Shown here: positions 51,413-62,469 of the stretch, in pieces
How positions within the stretch are numbered: position 1 is the stretch's first letter
How the letters are laid out: each line of letters begins with the position of its first letter
From: Rotaria macrura
Lineage: Eukaryota; Rotifera; Eurotatoria; Philodinida; Philodinidae
Reading direction: 5' to 3'
DNA: 64,000 nt
NCBI GenBank assembly: GCA_900239685.1
Contig: OENT01000959.1
Span: forward strand, 1 to 64,000
Made by a program: the position numbers and the translations under genes
The notes under the pieces: generated by a model
Told to the model about the DNA's origin: nothing
Seen by the model: only the letters and a program-made list of their open reading frames with translations
Databases searched by the model: none

Positions 51413-53913
51413 GTAAGTCATAGTCCAGATTTAAGCGGCTTTTCGATGCGATCGCATCTATTGACTATAGCCAAATCCTTACTTTTTCGATTGATATTAC
51501 TCAAACGTGATGCCACTCTGTTTGAGGGATGCAGCAGAGAAGGGAAGATACATTACTATAGAGCAATTTTCATGAAGAATGAAGATGAGCATGAGCATGA
51601 GAGAGACAAGAGCAAAGATTTTGAACAAGGCAAGTCACAGATAGGAACCGTGAATTCTATAAAAGGTTTGCTGAGAATAGAATTTTGTCTGGAGTTGAAT
51701 TCACGTTGTACTTGGCCGGGAATAAAATCTAGCGATATAGGAGTTGCTAGGGCATGAATTACACAGCATCTGTTCACATCTGCCTAAGAAAAAGAAGCAG
51801 ACAAACTGATTGCTATCAATATATACTGTCTGTGGGAGTCAGTCTGGTCGTTTTTAAATAAAGTGAGGCGGATGCACAAACTTAAAATTTTACAGCGGAA
51901 AATAATAAATTTTGTTTCACGATTATATTCAGCTTCTGTTTGGGTTTGATTCAATTTGGTCTCTGTTAGGTGTCTGCATTGAAATTGCTACCACTTCTTT
52001 ATAATGTGCATCTACCGAAAGTCACAGTGCACTTGCAGTCTGATTCTACAATTCCCATGAGAACAAACACAATGCATACACACCTCGAGTTTTCAGGTGA
52101 GCACAATCCCAGCAGCAGAATCTTTGAATCCACGTTTCTACAAGAATGATTCCACCTGCGTACTTGAACTTAAGTATGACTTGTTAGAAAATGTAGTAGA
52201 CCTCGACTGAACTGGGACTTACTACCTTCGATCGTGTTGTATCAGGCTTGGATTCGAAAATGGAGCGTGGGATTATGTTTGAGAGCGAAAAAGTCAGGTC
52301 CGTGTAGTACTCTAGTCGAACTTCAACTTGGCGTGCTCTATATGTACTATTTATTTATGACAGCAAGTACGCCAAGTATAGGCCTAAACGAACGACTCGT
52401 CCGTTATAGTACATTACTGAACTATCAACAAGTAAAGCCTCGTAAGTTCGAAAACAAGTGTTGGTGGTATTGAACAAGTGAGGTTACTATCTAGCAAAAT
52501 TCATCGATGTCTATACAGAACACTGTTTGTGTCAATAGAAACCGTTCATCGGTAGCATGTTAGGTCAGTTTTCGATAAAAAAAAAACTATAAAGTACATA
52601 GCTTGGAACAGCATACGGTACTGCATGCGATTAAAAAATAACCATAAGCAACCCAGAGAATAGATTCGGCCAATCTCTACATGGCACATTTTGTTGGTTT
52701 GATTGGGAGTCGAGTTATTGAAAAACTCCCGAAATATTTTGTGTGAAATCATCTTTTTGAATTGTCATGAGTCAGAATCGTACTCTCAGATTTGTCAAGC
52801 ACACTGTTTGACCGAGTAGTTGATTGCCTATGAGAAATACTTCCCGGTTCCTTACAGTGGTTTCCTAATCGATTACTAAGTCATACTATGCAAAAGATTA
52901 CAAGCACCTTCTACTTCAATTGCTGTTCATTACGACATTTGGCATTTCAATCTTCAATTCACACTCGATTTTGCCTACAAGACTAACATTCATATTTATC
53001 TAACTCGCATTCCGCAATCAATGAGCTAAGTGATCTTAGCATTAGTATTTTATAAGGTGTAACTGCAAGACTTCATATCGATATAAGGTACACTATAAAA
53101 GAAACGGGGAATACTAAATCCTACTACTCTAGGAGAATTTTCCTAAACCCTTTAAGGGATGTTTAACCAAAGAGTTTATGAAATTAAGGTATTTGAAAAT
53201 GAAAAACTTGTATAGCTAGTAAAATAGATTTTATTCTTCAACTCTTGCAAGAAAAGGGCTTACAATTTTGGAGTCATGGATTTCTTGTTCAACCTATCCA
53301 CAGCAGGCTATCATTTAGTAAAAAAGGAGAAGGTACAAATGTATTTTGAATCCGCACCTCAATCGTTTCGGTCATTGGATCCCACAGGAACCGACATGAA
53401 GGATGCGGAAAAAGTACCGTATACTGCAGGAAAACACAGCAAAATCACTGGAACATGGAAGCAGTGTTTCAACCGAGAAATTTTCGAACTGTTTCATATC
53501 GTCTCCGATCTGTTCCTGTCCGAAAGAAGAGGGATTGTTTGTAGGATGAGTTTTCTGCTTCATACCTTCAAATTCCCCGAACCCGATTCTCTTTGGTCAA
53601 ACTTATGGAAAATCAGATTTTTAATTAGGGGGGGAGGGGGAAAGTTACCGTTACCGACCCGTTACGTTACCAGGTAACTGTAATTATCTTCCATAATTTT
53701 TTAATAAAAAATATTCCCTCGTCCGAACAAAACCTCAAAATCAAAATTTCGAAATTCTGACATGAGATTCAAATTCTCCGATGCAGATTGTCTTCGATCA
53801 GATTTTTTGAAAAATTGCTCATCTATCTTTGGACACGTGATCATACGCTTCAGTGCAAACAAATTCACTGATACACAGACAAATTTTATTTTATTTGATC
53901 CTTCCTTCTACAG
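51413..53913. other. no recognised gene
   Basis: Open frames near 52234-52473 and 53276-53677 have no recognisable domain. At about 53645-53680 there is a short tract of GTTACC repeats in both orientations, beside a G-run. Confidence 0.4.
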
Positions 53914-54320
53914 AGGAAACAAGGAACAATGTGAGATCAAACTTTATTCTATCCAAACAATCGATTCTTTTACTTCATTCTAAAACAACAAGCAAGAATC
54001 AACATCGTGAGTTTAATCTAAACATTAAAGTCAATATTATGTTGTCTTTGCCCTTCAGATTGTAAACAAAAATATCAAACAACGTAAGGTGAAACATTTT
54101 CGAATCGATGAACTGGTTTGATTTTCCTCTTTTTAGATGTACAAATGACAATCAGTACTGTAAGTTAGATCTCAATACTACAATCGTTATAATTGTTTCA
54201 TTCTCATTCAGGTCATGATCAAAACAAGGAACAAGGTGAGTTTGCGCTTTATTCCATCTAAAGAATAGTTTGATTTCTTATTTTTAGGGCATACCTTTGA
54301 TTAAACGCTTTGACGTGGTC
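53914..54320 (+). other. possible microexon array
   Basis: Five segments of 14-25 nt, each bounded by AG before and GTGAG, GTAAG or GTGAGA after: 53914-53930, 53993-54006, 54059-54083, 54137-54159, 54212-54235, with a possible sixth from 54288. Intervals between them are 52-62 nt, like real introns here. Joined, two of three frames stay open across all junctions. The first and fifth segments with their following introns are similar (AAACAAGGAACAA then a CTTTATTC-containing intron), pointing to exon duplication. No product is recognised. Confidence 0.35.
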
Positions 54321-55200
54321 TTCCAATGAGTGTCAGAAAAGGTTTATTATTTTCCGAAATACTTGAGAAGGGTTTTGGAAAGGGTTTTATTGTTTTTCGA
54401 AATCATCTAGAACGGTTTAGGAAACATTCAAATACACATAAATAAGGGTTTATTATTCTACGTTTTCTATTTACAGTTTACTTCAAATTCAGAGATCGAG
54501 TGAAAAGTTAGCCATGCTATGTTATTAAATGGTTCCCAGGAAGCGGAATAATGAAAATAATTACAATCAAATGCTCCTGTTTATCTTTTTCATTAAAAAC
54601 CTTTCATTAGTTCGATTAAATTTTATAAATCAAATTAATTCCCTTGGTTCGATTAGTTTTCAAAATTTATTCCCCTTTTCAATAAGATGAATTTGATGAA
54701 ATTTGCATGATGGTTTTTGATTGAAATAACATCAAATATTTTAAGAAGTAATTTCATTGTCTTCATGAACAGTTGACATTTTTGTAATTTCTTTTTACTT
54801 TCTCCATTCGATAGATCTCGTTGAGCTGACTACCGATCTCAACCTGAAAACCCTTTTCGGTCGACTTTTCGACGATAAACCTTTAAAATATCAGTCTGGT
54901 TTCTACGGATAAATTGCCGTTTCATCCTCAATCGCAGTATGACAGTTTCATAAAATGGAACAATGATAAATCGGTCTAATAAAGATGCAGTTTGTATTTT
55001 GAAGATTACCCAGAAAAAATTCGAACGGAAAGCATTTTAAAGATGATATTCGAGATCATCTCCGCGACCCCAATCGAATCATACAATAATTTAAGCAGTA
55101 ATTTTCTACTTGATCTTTGAATTTGCAGCACCTTATGTGTGTTTTTAGCTATTAAAAGCCATTTTCAAAAAACTTTCCTATGAAGATTTCAAATCTTGTT
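54321..55200. other. no gene seen
   Basis: A+T-rich; no recognisable coding sequence, though splice-like sites continue. Confidence 0.4.
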
Positions 55201-55666
55201 TTACTTTGAGATTTGCAGATGTGGAAAAAATGCCGCTTTACTTGCGACTGTTGAAGTTAGAGCTGTACTACTACTGCTATTTGCCACTGAATTGCAAGAA
55301 CTGGCCAATGCTATTGACATGCATACGGGCACCAAGCAGCAATTGTTGACAATGCAGATATATGTATTTAACCAACACCGGATTTCATTAATGCAGACGT
55401 CAAGCATCGAACAAACCACTTGAGGAGCGTAAAGCGTGACGCTGTTAACAGTCTGGAAACTGTAGCAGACTCGTGACGATGAACATCCAATTCCATTATT
55501 TCCAGCTGTACATAGCTGTACCGAGCAGCTTGATGAATACCAGATTGTTTGATGTGCAAGCAACAAATCATCAACTCCTGAACTAATCATAAGATAATCT
55601 CATTCTATTACCTTCAATCTGTGAGGACCATAAACAAAGACCAAAAGCAAATGCGAGCCACCACAT
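55201..55666 (-). CDS. secreted cysteine-rich protein, 143 residues, unknown family
   Basis: Exon 1 (55666-55612) encodes a clear signal peptide (MWWLAFAFGLCLWSSQIE). A 34-nt intron (55611-55578; GTAATAG to GTTCAG) joins it in phase 1 to exon 2 (55577-55201), which ends in TAA. The mature part has about twelve cysteines in the pattern SSCSVQLC, GC, VC, VVC, VC, RC, IC, NNCC, VC, SSC, followed by a Ser/Thr-rich stretch (SVANSSSSTALTSTVASK). Disulfide-stabilised secretion is inferred. I recognise no named family. The intron is short even for this window, but the balanced frame and the signal peptide support the model. Confidence 0.65.
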
Positions 55667-57361
55667 TTTCTTCGTAGTTTATTTCAAAAAGTCTGTCAAA
55701 ATGACTCTTCACAATGTATGCCGACGTTGCAAACAAAGCATTATTATAGACGAAAACGTACCAGAGACGAATGAGACAATTTATTCATTATTCAATACCA
55801 TAGCAACCTGATGTTTTTACGTGCGATGCCGTCAGTATTGACAGTCGTAAATACAATATTTACATTTGACTCTCGTAAAGTTTTATGCTTGCACAAAAAA
55901 TTTGACTTGCTGATTTATTCAATTACAGGTAACGTAGCCAGAGGGTACGCCGTCAGTGAGGGTGTGCGATGCAGGTGCGGAATTCGCTTTGAATGGCATA
56001 TCAGGAAAAGGCGTGTGGCTATGGAAAAGATGCAACACACCCACACCTTAGGTTTAGTGATATATAAAGTCAAGTTAAACTTGTTTCAGGTTAGTTCACG
56101 TAAAGCACGATTGTTGAATATAAATAGCCACATTCGACTCGTAAAGTAACAGATGTTTTAGTGATATTATCACTACCTTAGTTCAATGCTTCAAGGGATG
56201 GGTGCTCTCTTTAGACAACACCACGTTTATGCATGCCATTTCACTCTTTCTACTTATATCAGGTAGAGTCACAGACACTTGCCGAGTATTTATTTAAGAC
56301 AATGACGGAACCTAAATAGATTATCGAAAAGAGCACCATATTATTCATGTGCTTACGCATTACGTATCTAAAAACGCCATGACTATCACGATATTTTTAC
56401 GCATCTTATTAAACGACATAGTGAAAGAAAATAAAGAATATGTAAAGACAACTTAGATATTGTGCTCCGGATATTTTTCATGTCGTTCCTCGACCGCTTC
56501 GTCTTCTTCCGTTCGCGCTTTGCCTTCCGTATCTTTGTGTTTCCTTCAACTTATTGGTATTTCTGTAAAAAGGCTCATTTTAATCACAAATCACAACTGT
56601 GTCTACCACAAGTCTGAATGCGTATGTATGCCTAACCGTCGCCAACTTCAACCACTGTAGAATCCAGCAGAATACACAGGTTATATGTCGTGGTGCGTGC
56701 AGAAACTGTTGTCTCATGCCACAAACGAACCAAAACGTAAAATATAGGGCTATTGTGTACTCAAAAACTGAGTACACTCTAGAATCGGTCAGTGTGTCCG
56801 GCCATCCGGCCGGGAGTTATAACGATAACTCTTTACAAATACATTCGATTGAGCTGAAATTTTGTGCACAGAATTGTCTGATGAATATCTCGCTCGAGTT
56901 CGAAGATGAGAAGGATCCGGCAAAAAATGGCTGAGTTATCGAAAAAATTGTCATTTTTTACCAAACAATCCCTGAGGTTGGGGTACAGGGATTTTTTCAA
57001 AAGAAACTTTTTTCTCAGAATAATCCGCAACGTCTATAAATTGACTCAGTTTTTAACGCTGATTCCGAATATGATATTGATTTGAACCTAATCGAGCTTT
57101 CTAAAAGAACATCGCCTGAAAAAGGTCTCGAAATAAACAAAAACTGCATCCCGAAACTAAATTGCATAGATATATCTGAGATGATCAGTAGTTTTGGGGT
57201 TTCCAAAAAAAGGTTTACCAAGATACTTCTTCCGTGAACACATTCTAGAATGACTGATTTGTCTCATTGACTTTTTGAAGTACACATAACTCTCGGACAT
57301 AAGTCCGAAGTTTTCACATTTATTTTTTATTTGTTTTCAAATATAGAGTGGGTGATAAAAA
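55667..57361. other. no assigned gene; GT-rich copy and an invertebrate-type repeat
   Basis: A GT/AC-rich family copy lies at about 55935-56055 (GAGGGTGTGCGATGCAGGTG then ACACACCCACACC). At about 56790-56930 is a stretch of the type GGCCATCCGGCCGGG, ATAACGATAACTC, GAGCTGAAATTTTGTGCACA, resembling a repeat type seen in several invertebrates; I cannot delimit it. Confidence 0.4.
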
Positions 57362-59173
57362 TTACAATTTCTTTTTCGCAGTTTCAATGTTTCTTTTAAG
57401 AAATACTATTTTTGGATGATCAGATGGTAGCGATCGTTCAAGGATATTCTTCGCTTTTTCGAAATATTGAAGTGCTTTCCAGTATTCTGCCATCTTAGAA
57501 TACAATAAACCGACGTTACCGTACGAAGTAGCCAAGTTAGGGTGATTCGGCGGAAGAGTTATTTGCAGGATTTCAATTGATCTTTCATACGATGAGAGTG
57601 CCTTCGGGTACTTCCCCATTTCAGAATGTATCCAACCGGTATTGTTATAGGTAATAGCCAAGTCATGATGATTCGGAGGAAGAGTTATTTTCTTGATTTC
57701 AAGCGATCTTTCATACGATGAAAGTGCTTTCGAGTACTTTCCCAATTTTCGGTACACCAAACCAAGGTTGTTGTAGGAACTAGCCAAGTCACGATGATTC
57801 GGTGGAAGAGCTGTTGTCTGGATTGCAAGCGTTTTCTCAAGAACCATGAGTGCTTCTGAGTACCGACCCATATTTGAATACACATTACCGATGTTGCCAT
57901 AGGATTTAGCCAAGTCAGGATGATTCGGTGGAAGAGCTACTTTCTGGATTTCAAGTGATCTTTCATACGATGAGAGGGCATTCGAGTATTCTCCCATTTT
58001 ATTATACACTAAACCGATGTTGTTGTAGCAAAGAGCCAAGTCGGGATGCTTCGCAGGAAGAACTTTTTCCTGAATTTCAACTGATCTTTCATAGTATGAG
58101 AGTGCTTTCGAATACTCTCCCATTTGTATGTACGCGTTACCAATGTTGTTGTAGCAAAGAGCCAAGTCGGGATGCTTCGCAGGAAGAACTTTTTCCTGAA
58201 TTTCAACTGATCTTTCATAGTATGAGAGTGCTTTCGAATACTCTCCCATTTGCATGTACACGTTACCAATGTTGTTGTAGCAAAGAGCCAAGTTGGGATG
58301 CTTCGCAGGAAGAACTTTTTCCTGAATTTCGACTGATTTTTCATAGTATGAGAGTGCTTTCGAATACTCTCCCTTGCTATAATGCGTCATACCAATGCTG
58401 CAGTAAGAATTAGCCAAGTTGGGATGATTCGGAGGAAGCGATATTTTCAGATTTTCAATTGATCTTTCATAAAATGAGAATGCTTTCGAATAATCTCTGG
58501 TCATGTTGTAAATAGTACCCAATTGGTGATGATAGTCTGCTCGATCGAAACCAGTGGGGTCTTTTTCAAGAAGAATTTTATACAAATGTGCTGCTTTTTC
58601 AGACTCACTCAGTTTGATAAGTATGCAGCCAAACTTATTCCATCCCTTTCTCCAGGTCAGTTCTCCTCGTAAGTAATCTGTAAGTGTGTTCATTTCATTG
58701 TTTTCGTTACCAATTAGAGTGATATTGACTTGCCAAAGAGGATGATCACTGCCCTCATGTGATATTGTCTGAATTCGATCGATGCGAAATATTGAGTGTG
58801 TTGTGAAAAGAATTTCTGCTTCGCCATCATTGAACTGGCCTTCGCTTCCGATGATGNCAAAAGGAATCGATGACGCTTCACATATTCTTGGGTCAACCAT
58901 GATTTCGAAGAGAATAGCAACATCATTCGGATTAGTAATACCACTTACGGCGAACGCTTTTGATAGGTCTCGCTGGTAACTCGTTGAAAGAAAATTATTA
59001 AAGGACATTAGTCCTCCTCTTGTTTTTTGCATCTTACCGAACTTCTCCATTGATAAAACTTGCCCACGGAAAACCTTGAATGGTGCCGTTGCCTTGTTAT
59101 TACCTGTCTGCTGTTGATGATGTACTTCTGTGATATGAAAGTGTACAGAAAAGACGTCCATGTGATTAGACAT
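57362..59173 (-). CDS. mono-ADP-ribosyltransferase domain fused to nine kinesin-light-chain-type TPRs
   Basis: Open for 603 residues. Residues about 30-155 carry the R-S-ExE active site of arginine-type ARTs: Arg36 in VFRGQ, the Ser of FLSTS (63-65) and E118-A-E120 in DGEAEILF. Residues about 209-585 are nine 42-residue TPRs of the pattern HPDLALCYNNIGxVY, MGEYSKALSYYERS; repeats 3 and 4 are nearly identical. ARTs of this class transfer ADP-ribose from NAD+ to protein arginine; TPRs bind partner peptides, so target selection by the TPRs is inferred. The ART lacks the usual N-terminal strands. An acceptor at 59128 and a donor near 59249 suggest an upstream exon, so ATG 59173 may not be the true start. 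An N at 58857 falls in codon 106. No signal peptide; probably intracellular. Confidence 0.85.
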   Translation of the reverse strand: MSNHMDVFSVHFHITEVHHQQQTGNNKATAPFKVFRGQVLSMEKFGKMQKTRGGLMSFNNFLSTSYQRDLSKAFAVSGITNPNDVAILFEIMVDPRICEASSIPFXIIGSEGQFNDGEAEILFTTHSIFRIDRIQTISHEGSDHPLWQVNITLIGNENNEMNTLTDYLRGELTWRKGWNKFGCILIKLSESEKAAHLYKILLEKDPTGFDRADYHHQLGTIYNMTRDYSKAFSFYERSIENLKISLPPNHPNLANSYCSIGMTHYSKGEYSKALSYYEKSVEIQEKVLPAKHPNLALCYNNIGNVYMQMGEYSKALSYYERSVEIQEKVLPAKHPDLALCYNNIGNAYIQMGEYSKALSYYERSVEIQEKVLPAKHPDLALCYNNIGLVYNKMGEYSNALSSYERSLEIQKVALPPNHPDLAKSYGNIGNVYSNMGRYSEALMVLEKTLAIQTTALPPNHRDLASSYNNLGLVYRKLGKYSKALSSYERSLEIKKITLPPNHHDLAITYNNTGWIHSEMGKYPKALSSYERSIEILQITLPPNHPNLATSYGNVGLLYSKMAEYWKALQYFEKAKNILERSLPSDHPKIVFLKRNIETAKKKL

Positions 59174-59249
59174 GAAAATGTTGGATCAATAGTATCGGTA
59201 GGGAAAAGTTTTGGTTATATTAAGTAGTATTATCATCAAATTTACTTAC

Positions 59250-61896
59250 CTTTTAGTAATAAACTTTAGCCATGCGTAGTCGAAATTTATTCGTACTACT
59301 AACTTAGCGTGCAAGAAAACCAAAACTAGTTTTGAATTTTTGGTGTCTTGGTACCATCGACAGAGTTGATTTCGGTATGATTTTAGTTTAGTTTTGGTAT
59401 TTAGTTGTTTGGATGTTAGAATTCATTACGACGTGGAAAGAAATGTGATTTTGGAAGGATACAGTCACCATCCTTTGATACCCAAGGTGGTAGTGTACGC
59501 ATTCCATCGAAGTGACTTCTCATTAGAATATTGATTGTATCTAAGACAAATCTGTTTTAAGTCTCGGAAATGTAATGTAACAGTTCTACACATAAATAAA
59601 GAAGTGCGGTAGCACCGATTTTTGGTTGATCGTTTCGATAAAATAATATGTTGTATACATGTTTCTAAGAAACTTCACAGACCCCTTTTCAATTCTGAAT
59701 CAATTTTTAAGGGCAACTACGAAGGTAAAATGTACCTACGTACTTTGATGTTAATCCAGAGTTATTCAGATGAATATCTAGTTACTGTCAAAGAACATCA
59801 TTGTGCATATTACGAGTACCTTAGTAGTCGTCACTTATTTTTTAAAGCGAATGCTTGTAAACTAGTGAATTTTGTAATAGAGCAACATTTGTAGGAAAAA
59901 TAGATACATTGCCATAGACTCTTAAAAATAAACAGAGGGTGTAGGTGTGGGGTGTGTGTAACTGTTGATGTAGGAGTTTTGCTCCACAGCTAATCATAAC
60001 CAAAACGAACTATTCCGATCATAGCATTCTTCAACAAAACAATGTTGCCTAAACGTGACACAATCGTTTTGTCAGTATGTTATGAACATTTCTTGCAATG
60101 GAGTAAATAACCGAAAAAAGATCAAATTTTTTCTTAGGTCGTAAGAGTTTCTAGAGAAACTACCAAGACTACAGCAATTGCTTTTCTGCGAAATTTATAA
60201 AAGCCATTTTTTTGATCATGCTGTTAAAACTACTTAGATTGATAATAGTTTTCAAAAAGCAGCTTGAATCATCAGAAACTTGGTTTTTCTAGAAAACCAT
60301 CCACTGTCGCTGGATACATCATCTAACATTCATTTAGAAGTTTTTATCAAGGAAATATGTACAATGAATGCCATAGCAAAGTATTGTAACTTTCATCTTT
60401 TAAAATTAATTTTTGCTCAATGTCTCAAAGCTAACACGAAAAGCACCGTATACGAAAACCGAAACCTATGCCAATACCTACAAAAAGAAAAACATATCAA
60501 TAGTCAAATGCAAAAACAGAATTCCAGACTGATACAGAAAATCATGAATCTTTCCTTTGGTGCATACCTATCCCGAACTACTGTAGTGCTCTTCGTGGAT
60601 TAGTGACATATACAGAATTCTCGCATCAATCCTTGAATTGTATGAAATCATTTCCGGGAGGTCTGCATTTCCTTGTTTCCAGTAAATATTAGGAATTTCT
60701 CTGAAGACAATAGAGCTTTCTAAACTCTATTGCTACTTCTCATACCCTTTCGGTGAGATGCTCTTGATGAACTCGAGAAGAACGAATTGAAATCGCCATA
60801 GCCAATTTTGAATTTTGCACGACTGCTTTCGTTAGAAAAACTCCTTTTCGCTGGCTAGGTTTTCAAAATTCAAAATTTCACATCTCAGGCATGAATTTCT
60901 CCGAGGTTTCTTTCCACTCCTATAGACTCCTTCGTGTCCTCTATTCTTTGTTATTAACCGTAAGGCTTGTGACGTTTGTATTAATCTAGAATACCACTAA
61001 AACGAAGAAGCGGCTAGCAAATCACCTGTGATCGTCCCTTGTAGTCGTTTGTCATGATCCGTGATGAATCACTAATGATTTACTAAGGAAATATTTAATA
61101 CACATTTGTTAATTAGTTTATTATTTAATCAATTCATTAATGTCTCTGTCAAGATCTGTGGGGCTAGTGGGGTTGTTGGAAATTTCTACTCATATTCACT
61201 TCAACACTCCTTTTAGATCGTATTTCACACGACTAAGATGTCTTCCCCTTGGTTAAAATTGTAACAAGGAAGATCGTATACTGTCTGTCGTTGAAGTTTG
61301 GATCACGATTTCAAAATTTTCATTTTCTTTTTGCTTCTAATTACTCAGCCAACAGACACAATAGTAAAGTGGTTTCTGAATGACTGATAGTTCAAACTAT
61401 TCTCTATCGATCTGCAAAACAGTCACCTAAAACTTTTGTTCTGGAAAAAACTATCAGCCAAAATGGTAGAAGCACTTTAAAGCTGATTCGAATTACCCCA
61501 TGAGGGCAAATTTAGATAATTCTATTAGTTTGAGTCGGGTAATTAAGATCATTCGAGCCAGAATAGCTGTACTCATATTTCCTCATATCCTAGTTCATTT
61601 TTAATCAGTGCTTTCAGAATAAAATTGCATGATGTTGGATAGCTTGAAGTGTCCTTGATATAATCTAAAAATAATATCTTGATCAATAAACACGCACTCG
61701 AAACGAAATAGCCATAACGTGTACACCCCTATTAGTCACAAGAAAAATTATCTGGAGTAATTAAGATCAATTCAATCGTTTCTCACTCTCTACTCCGTAA
61801 GTTGCGGGGCCAAATTTCAACTGCTACCATTTATCCAACTACATAAGTTTGTGTAAAAACGAAGGGAATTAGTAGCATGATGACAACAGTGTATCN
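59250..61896. other. no assigned gene
   Basis: Open frames at 59622-59894 (+) and 60280-60603 (+) have no recognisable domain. GT-rich family copy at about 59935-59985 (AGGGTGTAGGTGTGGGGTGT). A short inverted repeat (AATTTTGAATTTTG and TTCAAAATTCAAAATT) lies at about 60804-60885. Confidence 0.4.
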
Positions 61897-62387
61897 CCTT
61901 TCTCCAGGTCAGTTCTCCTCGTAAGTAATCTGTAAGTGTGTTCATTTCATTGTTTTCGTTACCAATTAGAGTGATATTGACTTGCCAAAGAGGATGATCA
62001 CTGCCCTCATGTGATATTGTCTGAATTCGATCGATGCGAAATATTGAGTGTGTTGTGAAAAGAATTTCTGCTTCGCCATCATTGAACTGGCCTTCGCTTC
62101 CGATGATGGCAAAAGGAATCGATGACGCTTCACATATTCTTGGGTCAACCATGATTTCGAAGAGAATAGCAACATCATTCGGATTAGTAATACCACTTAC
62201 GGCGAACGCTTTTGATAGGTCTCGCTGGTAACTCGTTGAAAGAAAATTATTAAAGGACATTAGTCCTCCTCTTGTTTTTTGCATCTTACCGAACTTCTCC
62301 ATTGATAAAACTTGCCCACGGAAAACCTTGAATGGTGCCGTTGCCTTGTTATTACCTGTCTGCTGTTGATGATGTACTTCTGTGATA
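61897..62387 (-). pseudogene. second copy of the ART exon, truncated, without TPRs
   Basis: This 491-bp block corresponds to 58645-59135 at a constant offset of 3252 bases. The encoded residues are the same apart from the base called N in the first copy, which here is G (Ala). It includes VFRGQ, FLSTS and EAE. It begins at the splice acceptor (CTATCACAG) and ends at an N (61896) just after LTWRK, with no TPRs beyond. Either a very recent partial duplication or an assembly duplication. As it stands it cannot encode the full protein. Confidence 0.8.
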
Positions 62388-62469
62388 GAAGATTATTCAC
62401 AAAGTATATCATCTAATGGTGCCATCGTATTAGTTCTTTAGCAACATTTAGCCTCCCATGTAAAACTCA

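Noticed and set aside
53276..53677. 133-codon open frame as a gene
   Set aside because: No domain, no splice context, ends in G-run and GTTACC repeats; composition is not convincing.
55196..55423. Plus-strand open frame opposite the Cys-rich gene
   Set aside because: The minus strand has a signal peptide, ordered cysteines and a balanced splice; the plus frame has none.
57928..58413. 161-codon plus-strand open frame over the TPR region
   Set aside because: It is the antisense of nine near-identical TPRs; its repetitive sequence is a shadow of them.
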